Shown here one piece after another: positions 1 to 8,264 of a DNA stretch of 64,000 nt. Under the pieces are notes generated by a model. That model saw only the letters and a program-made list of their open reading frames with translations. It had not been told where the DNA came from and made no database searches. The stretch covers positions 496,001 to 560,000 of the forward strand of contig JAWKTI010000004.1 of assembly GCA_041399155.1 (NCBI GenBank), read 5' to 3'. The position numbers and the translations under genes were made by a program. This stretch comes from Zavarzinella sp. Lineage in GTDB: Bacteria; Planctomycetota; Planctomycetia; Gemmatales; Gemmataceae. Every line of letters begins with the position of its first letter. The stretch's first letter is position 1.

Positions 1-1
1 T

Positions 2-1280
2 CTTGAGCCGGAACAGAAAACCTGCTCCTGCTGTCACCAGCCGCTGACAAGAATTGGCGAAGTGATCAGTAGTCGTTACGAATACAAACCTGCTTCAATA
101 TTTGTGATGGAGTTTGCCCGTCAGAAATATGCCTGTCAACGTTGCCTTGATCGCCGGCCTGCGGATAACAACCCTGTACCCGTCAATGACTTGATCCGCG
201 TGGCAGAACCACCTGCAAATCCGATTCCCAAGGGAAATGCTGGACCTGGGTTACTGGCTTTTATTCTGGTCAGTAAGTTTGTTGATCATCTGCCGCTGCA
301 CCGGCTCGAACGATTGTTTCAGCGAGCCGCTCTGAAGTTATCTCGCTCTACAATGTGCAGTTGGCTGGGCGATGTCGCGCAATTGCTGGAGCCACTTTAT
401 TGCTGGATGCTGGCGGATCTCTTGCAATCCCGGGTAATTCATATCGATGAAACCAGTTTGCCACTGCAGAAAAAGATAATCAGCGTCAGTTGCATCCCGC
501 CCGCATGTGGGTAGCGATTGGTGATGCGCACTGCATCCGCATCTGATTTATGACTTCACACTGAGCAAAGCACGCGCAGGGCCAGAAGCACTGCTGAATG
601 ATTACAACGGCTACTTGCATGCGGATGCAGCCAACTTGTACGACCAGTTGTACACCCGGCAAAATATGACCGAGGTGGCGTGCTGGGCACATGCGCGCAA
701 GTTTCATGAGGCCCAGATTACGGCACCGCTGCAGGCTGCGCGGGCCATGGTGCTGATCAGCAAACTGTATCGGATTGAAAAGGAGATTAAGAAGGATCTG
801 GCTGAGCAGTCCTGGGAATTGTCTGTGCAGGAAGCGTCTCGAGTGCAGATTCGCCAGGAAAAAGCAATTCCCGTGTTGAAAGAATTGCACGATTGGCTGC
901 ATGCGGAGGCACCAAAGTTGTTGCCCAAAAGCCCGATTGCCAAAGCGGTGAACTATGCGTTGCGCCATTGGCAGGCCCTGCACCGATATACCGAGCAGGG
1001 GTATTTGAATATTGATAATAATGCCGCGGAGCGGGCATTGCGAGTGATTGCCCTGGGACGCAAGAACTGGCTGTTTGCAGGCAGTGAACAAGGCGGTCGC
1101 AATGCAGCCATCATCTACAGCATCGTGCAATCGTGCCTGCACGCGGGTGTGGAGCCGCAGGCCTACCTGACCGATATCCTGGCAAAACTGCCCACCTGGC
1201 CCAAGGATCGCCTGAGCGAGCTATCCCCTGCAGCCTGGAAACCTCAACAATTCGACAACAACAATCCCACACCATCCTGA
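2..1280 (+). pseudogene. IS66-family transposase (TnpC), 5'-truncated by the window and frameshifted
   Basis: The start lies outside the window. The first frame opens with a zinc-finger-like stretch (CSCC, then CQRC about 30 residues later) typical of the IS66 zf domain, and then a helical region. The three expected acidic catalytic residues are visible but in different frames: D in HIDETSLP near 445, D in HADAANLYD near 625, and E in NNAAERALR near 1030. Reading must shift once at the A-run 470-474 and again near 538-543, where the intermediate frame meets a TGA at 544-546. The C-terminal block with WLFAGSEQGGRNAA is the usual IS66 tail. No TnpA or TnpB is inside the window and no terminal inverted repeat was recognised after 1280. 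Two independent shifts make an inactive copy more likely than a single sequencing error. Confidence 0.9.
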
Positions 1281-2037
1281 ATCCATCTACCCGATTCTAA
1301 ACAATTGCGAAATCTCAACGAGCTCTGCAAGTTGTGAGAAACTCAACTCACGGATGTATGAAATCAGAACAGTCGTTCACTGAACGGGTACTGCTTTTCA
1401 AATTCTTTGTGTCGGTTATCTGCACTGAATAAGATTGCACGAAAGAATTACTGGGGTAAGGTGAAATTTTCCCGTTTCTTTTCAAAAAAGTCATCCAATC
1501 GAAAATACCCCCAGAGTCCAGGGTACTTTCGATTGAATGGTGAACCACCAGTTCCCAGGCCGGTGGTTCCAACGAACAACGGTGGTTTGTCTTCCGAGCC
1601 AACCTCTCTTGAAAACTACTTGTGAACAAGCACATCAAGCAGACAAACGTTTTGTTCGCTTTCAGCCTTACTGTCACGTGGCTGAACGTGTCACTCCCGA
1701 AGCAGCGGGTCGTAGTTGGTTGAAGAGACTCTGCCCAACTATGATGGACACACGTGCAGAGGCATTAAGACACCTCTGCTACCGACCAGCGTTAAGCAGT
1801 TCCCAGGCCGCTTAAGCCGTTTTGCGTCGGCATACAGTATCGAGTATGGCACTGTGGGGGCCATTCGTCCAGAAAGTTCTACCCAATTAAAGCGGGGAAT
1901 TCGGGCAGACTGGCCACAATCCAAAGAATATGCGGGCTGTAGCGAAAATCCTGCAAATATTGCGACAGCTATCAGCCCGATAATCGTTCCAGCTTTCCCC
2001 GATTACCTAACGCAAATTACAATAGCAGGTCGGAAGT
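1281..2037. other. Noncoding stretch with a dense series of perfect hairpins
   Basis: No convincing gene lies here; the ORFs that cross it have no RBS and no family resemblance. Reading the bases shows many inverted repeats: arms 1496-1510/1521-1535 (14 pairs, one mismatch), 1543-1549/1562-1568, 1713-1719/1735-1741, 1756-1762/1773-1779, 1792-1797/1810-1815 and 1933-1943/1968-1979 (11 pairs with one bulge). Two of them (1543-1568 and 1792-1815) have the same 12-base loop AGTTCCCAGGCC but different stems. This could be a structured RNA or a cluster of REP-like palindromes. No direction of transcription can be assigned. Confidence 0.6.
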
Positions 2038-3474
2038 TCAAGCCAATAATTTTTCCACAATTTTTGCCGCCTGACCGTCAAGGATGTTCAGTTCACGGGT
2101 GTTCCGTTTGAAAGACACTTTTTCGGCATCCAGCCCGAACAGATACATCAGCGTGCGGTGAAAATCGTGGTGCGTCACTACATCTTCAACGGCATGGTGG
2201 CCGAACTCATCCGTCGCACCGTGCACGTAACCCCGTTTGATGCCCCCACCTGCCAGCCAGTAGCTGAAACCGTATGTATTGTGGTCTCGACCTGCTTTGG
2301 CGGGGCCTGCATCGTTCTGAATCACCGGCAGGCGACCCATTTCTCCACCCCAGGCCACGAGGGTGCTGTCCAGCAGCCCACGTTGCTTCAAATCGGTTAC
2401 CAGTGCGGCAGAAGGCTGGTCAATTACTTCGCACGAACGCGGCAACGAGGTGCGAATCGAGCCATGGTGGTCCCAGAACTGATTGCGGGTCATTACCTGT
2501 ACAAAACGCACACCACGTTCAATCAGACGACGGGCAATCAGGCACCTTGCCCCAAAGTCTTTGCTGGCGGGGTTATCCATGCCATACATGCTTTGCGTCT
2601 GTTTGGTTTCCTGCGTCAGATCCAATGCTTCGCGGGCAGAAACCTGCATTCTTGCAGCCAATTCGTAGCTGGCGATGCGTGCTTCCAGATCATGCTCACC
2701 CGGTCGCTGGGCCAGATGATTCTGATTCAGTTGATCAATGAAGTTCAGCAACTGTTTCTGCGTGCCACCCGCAATCGCAGGTGGGGGATCGAGATTCAGG
2801 ATGCGAGGTTCCTTGGCACGCACCACGGTGCCCTGGTACAGCGATGGCAACCAGCCATTCGACCAGTGATCGGTGCCGCACACCGGCAGGCTGGCTGGGT
2901 CTGGCAGTGCAATAAATGCAGGCAGGTTTTGCGTTTCGCACCCCAGTGCGTAGCAGAGCCAACTTCCCAGCACAGGATTACCCGCAACGATGCGACCATT
3001 CAACAACGCGTAGATCGATTGACCGTGGTTGTTGACCCCGGTATGCATCGACCGCACCACGGTAATGTCGTCGACAATTTTTGCCAGGTGGGGCAGCAGT
3101 TCAGAAACTTCTGTGCCGCATTTGCCATGTTTTTTGAACTTCCACGGACTGGCCATTACTTTAGAACTGGCCTGGGCTGCGTTATCGTACTTGATTTTGC
3201 CCGGGAACGGTTTTCCATCCAGCTTATCCAGTGCGGGCTTGGGATCGAGCAGATCCATATGACTGGGCCCACCCTGCATAAACAACGAAATCATCGCCTT
3301 TGCCTGGGGCGTGTGGTGTGGCTTCTTCGGCAGCAGATCGAAGTGCGGCCGTTCCAGATTCGGCTTCACCGAACCACGGGCCTCCTGCTGCAACAACCAG
3401 CTAAGTGCCAGACTGGCCACACCACCAGTACTGGTATGGAGCATTTGCCTGCGGCTGAATTGGTTCCCATTCAT
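2038..3474 (-). CDS. DUF1501 family protein, TAT-exported
   Basis: 478 residues. The N-terminus has a twin-arginine signal (FSRRQMLHTSTGG followed by a hydrophobic AALSWLL-type run), so it is probably exported folded. The body matches the DUF1501 family, which has a sulfatase/alkaline-phosphatase-like fold: QGGPSHMDLLDPKP near the start, a central WDHHG block, GEMGRLP, and a late GRDHN. The true reaction of the family is not established. It lies downstream of, and on the same strand as, a PSCyt1/DUF1553 gene, the standard partner in planctomycetes, but 363 bp of palindromic repeats separate the two. Length is normal for the family. Confidence 0.9.
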   Translation of the reverse strand: MNGNQFSRRQMLHTSTGGVASLALSWLLQQEARGSVKPNLERPHFDLLPKKPHHTPQAKAMISLFMQGGPSHMDLLDPKPALDKLDGKPFPGKIKYDNAAQASSKVMASPWKFKKHGKCGTEVSELLPHLAKIVDDITVVRSMHTGVNNHGQSIYALLNGRIVAGNPVLGSWLCYALGCETQNLPAFIALPDPASLPVCGTDHWSNGWLPSLYQGTVVRAKEPRILNLDPPPAIAGGTQKQLLNFIDQLNQNHLAQRPGEHDLEARIASYELAARMQVSAREALDLTQETKQTQSMYGMDNPASKDFGARCLIARRLIERGVRFVQVMTRNQFWDHHGSIRTSLPRSCEVIDQPSAALVTDLKQRGLLDSTLVAWGGEMGRLPVIQNDAGPAKAGRDHNTYGFSYWLAGGGIKRGYVHGATDEFGHHAVEDVVTHHDFHRTLMYLFGLDAEKVSFKRNTRELNILDGQAAKIVEKLLA

Positions 3475-3527
3475 CGTGAGGTTCTCATTATCGTTGGGGC
3501 GAAGAATCTTTTTCAGTTACGTTCTTT

Positions 3528-3837
3528 TAGCATGGGCTTTCACGGGCGGGACGCCCGTGCTACGATGTTCATTCCCATCTGCTTTCGTAGCATGGTCATC
3601 TTGACCATGGGTTTTCACGGGCGGGCGGCCCGTTCTACGATGTTCATACCATCAGCTTTCGTAGCATGGTCGTCTTGACCATGGAGTTTTCACGTGCGGG
3701 ATTCCCGTGCTACGATGTTTATTCCCATGGGTTTTCACGGGCGGGCGGCCCGTTCTACGATGTTCATACCATCAGCTTTCGTAGCATGGTCGTCTCGACC
3801 ATGTGCTTTCATCACGGGCGGGACGCCGTGCTACGAG
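3528..3837. repeat. Array of two alternating palindromic repeats with a ~120 bp period
   Basis: Two hairpin units alternate. Unit A (core CACGGGCGGGACGCCCGTG then CTACGA) is at about 3541-3565, 3616-3640, 3690-3715, 3736-3760 and 3813-3837. Unit B (CGTAGCATGGTC, short loop, GACCATG) is at about 3586-3609, 3660-3683 and 3780-3803. A segment of more than 65 bp at about 3609-3675 recurs at 3729-3795 with no differences seen, so part of the array is a recent tandem duplication. The last unit ends at the stop codon of the upstream minus-strand gene. A weaker A+B pair is present at 29712-29772. Confidence 0.9.
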
Positions 3838-6420
3838 TTAATCCACATACACAAAGCGGTTGGAATTCAACAACCCCCAGCACAGCAAGGTCAGTGGGCT
3901 GGGGCCAGTCTTCGTTTTGCTGACTTCTGCCAGGAATTTGTTGGCCATTTCCTGTTCCGGTGCGGTGGGCAGGTTGCCGTAAGCAAGTTGCCAGGCACGC
4001 TGGATATGTTTCGGAAGTTCTTTGCCCACTTCGGTTTCAATGCGTTTGGCCAGCAGTGCTGCCTGTTGTTCCACAAACGGATCGTTCAACAGCACTAGTG
4101 CTGCGGGGGCATTGGTGGAAGTAATTCGCCCGGTGCAGTTCGGCTCCAACGTTGGTGGGTCGAATGCGGAATGCATGGTGAGCGGTGTAGTGCGACGCAC
4201 CGTGATGTAGATGCCACGGCGAAACTCTTCTTCGGGTGGCATCGGTTCTGCTTTCGTAGTGCCACGTGCGAGATCTTTCACACCTTTGCCTACCACAATC
4301 AGCCCGACATCATTTTCCCGAATTGGCACTGGTGGGCCAGACATTTTCAGCGACAAGGCCCCACTGACTGCGAGAATGCTGTCGCGGATTGCTTCGGCCT
4401 CCAGACGACGCACATTCATGCGGCCATACCACTTGTTATCAGGATCGATTTTATCCAGCTTGTCCGTGCGGCGCGATGATTGACGGTACGTACGGGAATT
4501 CATGATCATTCGGTGCAGTTGCTTGGTGCTCCAAGCGGGATTGGTTTTGTCGCTGGGCTGCATGAATTCGGCTGCCAGCCAATCGAGCAGTTCCGGATGG
4601 CTGGGAAGTTCACCGAGCATGCCGAAGTCGCCCATGCTGTTGACAATACCACGCCCAAAGTGGTGATACCACACACGGTTCACCCACACACGACTGGTCA
4701 GTGGATGTCGGGGGTCTGTCAGCCAGTTGGCTAGTGCCATGCGTCTGCCCGATGTCTGCTTGTCGGTGCGTGCAGGCACGGTCAGTGGCAGAACATCCTG
4801 CAGACTCGTCAGCCCACCTGGAGCAATGGTTTCCTTGGGCTGATCGGGATCACCACGATGGAAGAGCTTTGTTACCGGGCGATTGCCAGGAGCTTCCGTT
4901 AACGCACGGATCATCTCCTGTTTAGGTTTCTTCGCACGGATGGCTGCGGCCTGATCGGTTAGTTTCTTCAACTCGTCGGCTGCTTTCTTGTCGTACAGAT
5001 ACAGCGACCCCGCCGATACATTCAGACTGGGGTACTTCTGCATGATATCCTTTTGTTTCGCGTCGCGTTTATCCGCAGCGGTGTTGCGTGCCTTTAATGC
5101 TTCAGGCTGGATTTCCTTGGGCAGTTTCGCCAGTTCCTTCTGGAAGGTGGCTTCGATGGCAGCCTGTTGCTTCACCGAATGATCTTGATCAATTGCCACT
5201 GCCTGCTTTTCAATTTCTGCTGCTTTGGCGATGTCTTCCTTGCTATACAGCGAAACCTGTCGTGCTGCAGGTGGCTTCCAGGTTCGCAGGTCGTAGGCGG
5301 GTTCCAGTATCGCACGGATGCGGTAATAATCTTCCTGGGGAATGGGATCGTAGCGATGATGGTGGCACTGGGCACAAGCGACCGTCATGCCCAGGAACGT
5401 GGTGGAAATTACTTTGATCGTATCGGAGATTACCTGGTTGCGGGCTTCCTTCTGATCGACACCCCGGCCACCTGTGCCATCGGGTGCCATACGCAGAAAA
5501 CCAGTAGCCACCAGATATTCCTTTTCCTGGGGTGTCAGGCTGGCGTAAGAATTCTGGATCATCTCATCGCCCGCTAACTGTTGTTTGATGAACTCGTTCA
5601 AGGGCAGGTCGCGGTTGAAAGCACCGATCACATAATCGCGATACTTCCAGGCATTCGCACGTGGGCTGTCTTCGGCAGCGAAGCCTTCGGAATCGGCATA
5701 GCCTGCAACATCCAGCCAGTGCCTGCCCCACCGTTCCCCATAACGGGGCGATGCCAGCAGGCGTTCGATCAGTTTCGGATAGGCATCAGGCGATTGATCA
5801 ATGATAAATGCTTCCACTTCCTGCGGCGTGGGTGGCAGCCCGTGCAGATCAAATGTCGCACGTCGAATGAGAGTCGGCCGATCTGCTTCGGGTGAAAAGG
5901 TTAGTCCTTCCTTCTTCAGTCGATTTTCAATGAGCGTATCGATCGGGTGCTGAGGATGCCCATGTGGCGTGGGAACCACAGGACGCTTGATTGGTTGATA
6001 CGCCCAGAACGCCCGATCCTGGGGCGTGATCAGCAGGCCAGTGCCCACCTTTTCCGGTTCGGGTGCGGCAGTTTTTGCACCTGTGGCCAGCCACGTGCGG
6101 ATGGTTTCAATCTGCTGCGGGTTAAGCTTCACCTTGCCTGGGGGCATCTCTTTGCTGACGATGCGAGCAAGCAGTTCGCTTTCTTCGGGTTTGCCGGGCA
6201 CAATCGCAGGCCCGTTATCCCCACCGACCAGCATCAATCGCACCAGACGCAGATCCAGCCCACCTTTCGGTTTGCTTTCTTCGCCGTGGCAATCGAAGCA
6301 GAACGCCTTCAGGATGGGCCGCACCGAACCTTCGTAGGTGGGTATCTCTTTGGCCTGCACGTTGGCAGTTCCAGCCAGCATGGTAGTGAAGAGGGCAAAT
6401 AAGGTGAACAGTTTCGTCAT
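3838..6420 (-). CDS. PSCyt1 / DUF1549 / DUF1553 cytochrome-like protein
   Basis: 860 residues from the ATG at 6420, which begins a clear signal peptide (MTKLFTLFALFTTMLAG). The reading frame stays open upstream to 6576, but that extension is repeat-derived (see the element at 6470-6783). Domains in order: PSCyt1 with a heme-type CFDCHGEE motif about 45 residues in; DUF1549 from about residue 150, with FDLHGLPPTPQEVEAF and a second CXXCH-type motif (CAQCHHHRYDP); and DUF1553 from about residue 555 with VWVNRVWYHHFGRG. The family is abundant in planctomycetes and presumed periplasmic; its reaction is unknown. Two CXXCH motifs suggest heme binding. It is probably transcribed with the DUF1501 gene at 2038-3474. 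Confidence 0.9.
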   Translation of the reverse strand: MTKLFTLFALFTTMLAGTANVQAKEIPTYEGSVRPILKAFCFDCHGEESKPKGGLDLRLVRLMLVGGDNGPAIVPGKPEESELLARIVSKEMPPGKVKLNPQQIETIRTWLATGAKTAAPEPEKVGTGLLITPQDRAFWAYQPIKRPVVPTPHGHPQHPIDTLIENRLKKEGLTFSPEADRPTLIRRATFDLHGLPPTPQEVEAFIIDQSPDAYPKLIERLLASPRYGERWGRHWLDVAGYADSEGFAAEDSPRANAWKYRDYVIGAFNRDLPLNEFIKQQLAGDEMIQNSYASLTPQEKEYLVATGFLRMAPDGTGGRGVDQKEARNQVISDTIKVISTTFLGMTVACAQCHHHRYDPIPQEDYYRIRAILEPAYDLRTWKPPAARQVSLYSKEDIAKAAEIEKQAVAIDQDHSVKQQAAIEATFQKELAKLPKEIQPEALKARNTAADKRDAKQKDIMQKYPSLNVSAGSLYLYDKKAADELKKLTDQAAAIRAKKPKQEMIRALTEAPGNRPVTKLFHRGDPDQPKETIAPGGLTSLQDVLPLTVPARTDKQTSGRRMALANWLTDPRHPLTSRVWVNRVWYHHFGRGIVNSMGDFGMLGELPSHPELLDWLAAEFMQPSDKTNPAWSTKQLHRMIMNSRTYRQSSRRTDKLDKIDPDNKWYGRMNVRRLEAEAIRDSILAVSGALSLKMSGPPVPIRENDVGLIVVGKGVKDLARGTTKAEPMPPEEEFRRGIYITVRRTTPLTMHSAFDPPTLEPNCTGRITSTNAPAALVLLNDPFVEQQAALLAKRIETEVGKELPKHIQRAWQLAYGNLPTAPEQEMANKFLAEVSKTKTGPSPLTLLCWGLLNSNRFVYVD

Positions 6421-6469
6421 CGTTTTAATGCGATTATGTGTGGTAGGGAATGATGGATTGTACCGCAAA

Positions 6470-6783
6470 AACGGCAGGTTCACAAGCACCAACTTGCGGG
6501 GAAAGCGGTGAAAAGTTTTTAAGAAATCTCCCCACGTAATGGTGGGGTTGGGTAGTAATTGAACTTCGGGCACCATGCTACAGCTCCTTTAACTGTATTT
6601 TAGTTCATGTATAAATATATCCATTATACCAAGGAAAAATGCAATTTTGTTCAAATTTTGACTGGCTTTCTGGAAATTGAATTGCCGTAAGTGCTTATTT
6701 TGAAATAGCTTACGTCGTCGAAAACTTTTTTGTGAATTTTTGCAAAATTGCGATCACCCGCACTGGAGATAGTGTACAGAAAG
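6470..6783 (-). repeat. Dispersed ~314 bp element, copy 1, carrying an RBS and start codon
   Basis: This fills most of the 374 bp gap between genes and matches 13422-13735 over nearly its full length, with scattered substitutions and small indels. Read on the minus strand it has an AT-rich promoter-like block, then AAAGGAG eight bases before an ATG at 6576, and an open frame beginning MVPEVQLLPNPT. A GC-rich hairpin CCCCAC/GTGGGG lies inside that frame. Here the frame happens to run on into the PSCyt1 gene. A 25-base motif with core TGCAAAAATTCAC (minus strand, about 6727-6752) is also found at 43371-43395. Confidence 0.8.
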
Positions 6784-6794
6784 CAGTTTTCATC

Positions 6795-8264
6795 TCATGG
6801 TTGGATCGAAAAGCGATATCCGATTTCTCCGTTCTTTCGTGTGGCAGTTTCGGACTGTGGCAAGTAGGACCGAACATACTCGACGATGGCTTTTTCTTTC
6901 GTCACAGTAACGCGAATATGACCGGAGGGTGGTAGGAAATCACCTCGAATGTAACCATATTCGTGAGCGTTTCGGAGACGTTCAAAGCCTGAGTGTCCCG
7001 GTTGTGGAACTAGAAGATAGGGAATATCATCCAGTTCTTGCCTGGCGAAAAAGTGGTCGTGCCCGTGGAAGACAGCCGATACCTTGTACTTGACAAGTAA
7101 CTGATGAATCGGCATATCCCAGCCACGCCGCTTAGCCTGAAATTCATTTTCGCCACTCTTGCCTTTTCCACCCCATTCGTAAAGGATTGCTGCCTCACTG
7201 CCACCTCGCCCCGAATCATCAAGACCACCGACGAGATGGTGGATGAAAACAAACTTGAACTTTGCCTTAGATGCAGCAAGTGTTTTCGCCAGCCAATCGT
7301 ATTGCACCTTGCCTAGCGTCCTTGCCCAATTCCCATCAGCCTTGTTTTTTCCTGCCTTGTTGGTGGTCCAGAATGGGTCGAGTGCGATGAAGAGGGCATC
7401 TCCCCATTCCCATGCATAGTAGTTTTCCAGACGTCCAACATGTTTCATTTCAGTAGTGTTACCTGTATAGAAACCATCTGAATAAGGGTTCGGAAACAGT
7501 TTCTTCCGTGTGAGACACGCCCACACTGGCATGCAGTCGGCAGTGCCGTTGTAGCGATCATATCGCTCGCCATCGTGATTGCCGAGCACAAGGTACAGGG
7601 GTGCAGAGTGTGCTACTCTGCTGAAGTAGTACCTCTGTGCGAAGTACTGCGGCAGTGAATCCTTGTACTTTTCGTACTTATCGGTCATGAATGTATCACC
7701 GATGTCGATGTAGAAGTCAGGCTTGTCGGCGCGGACGTTCGCAAGAGTGCGTTCGTACATTGGAGGTCGAGTACCCTGGTCGAGATGAGAATCAGATTGC
7801 ATGCTGAATACGAATGAACTACCGGGTTTCCGCTGTGTGTGGAACGTATGTTCTTCGTCGACCTTGAACTTCTTTTCCCCACTGCCACGTGTATGGAGTT
7901 GGTAGAAGTATCTGGTGTCAGGATGTAACTTGGTGAGTATCAATTCTACTGGTTTACCTTTACTCAACTCCTGCGTAGGTGTTTGTTTATCAAGCTTACC
8001 AGATTCTGTACCGTAAGCGATCTGTATTACAAGATCCTTGTAAGCCAGAACACTTATTGTCACTGACTGATCTGTCGGACGGGTCAGAATCACATTGAAA
8101 TCATGCAGAGGGACAGAACCTCCGGAAAATACGTGCGTCTGCCCACCTTTGCTTTTCGATTGTTTCTGTGCCAGGACCGGTTGAATGGTAGCTGGCAAGG
8201 CACACAGAAAGGCTGTCAAGAACCTGAGAACGTAGCTTCGTTGAAGCGGTGTTATTGTTGTCAT
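6795..8264 (-). CDS. Secreted calcineurin-like metallophosphatase
   Basis: 489 residues. A hydrophobic signal segment (FLTAFLCALPATIQPVLA) directs it out of the cytoplasm. An N-terminal fibronectin-like domain like those of purple acid phosphatases/PhoD fills about residues 50-140, followed by a metallophosphatase domain with the metal-ligand motifs DIGDTF, LGNHDGE, FIHH and GHDHFF. Its start ATG overlaps the stop of the upstream gene (ATGA, 8261-8264), which implies translational coupling. It resembles its neighbour along its whole length, so the pair is probably a tandem duplication with diverged export signals (Sec-like here, TAT in the partner). The substrate is unknown. It is the last gene of the ECF sigma operon. 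Confidence 0.88.
   Translation of the reverse strand: MTTITPLQRSYVLRFLTAFLCALPATIQPVLAQKQSKSKGGQTHVFSGGSVPLHDFNVILTRPTDQSVTISVLAYKDLVIQIAYGTESGKLDKQTPTQELSKGKPVELILTKLHPDTRYFYQLHTRGSGEKKFKVDEEHTFHTQRKPGSSFVFSMQSDSHLDQGTRPPMYERTLANVRADKPDFYIDIGDTFMTDKYEKYKDSLPQYFAQRYYFSRVAHSAPLYLVLGNHDGERYDRYNGTADCMPVWACLTRKKLFPNPYSDGFYTGNTTEMKHVGRLENYYAWEWGDALFIALDPFWTTNKAGKNKADGNWARTLGKVQYDWLAKTLAASKAKFKFVFIHHLVGGLDDSGRGGSEAAILYEWGGKGKSGENEFQAKRRGWDMPIHQLLVKYKVSAVFHGHDHFFARQELDDIPYLLVPQPGHSGFERLRNAHEYGYIRGDFLPPSGHIRVTVTKEKAIVEYVRSYLPQSETATRKNGEIGYRFSIQP

Noticed and set aside
1281..2037. Group II intron or self-splicing RNA in the hairpin region
   Set aside because: No domain V-like AGC...GAAA hairpin and no intron-encoded protein was found.
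1716..2111. 131-codon frame across the hairpin region
   Set aside because: No RBS, no recognisable domain, and it runs through several perfect inverted repeats and into the end of the DUF1501 gene.
2158..3678. Long open frame of 506 codons on the plus strand opposite the DUF1501 gene
   Set aside because: It is the antisense shadow of a well-supported gene, with no RBS and no protein-family features.
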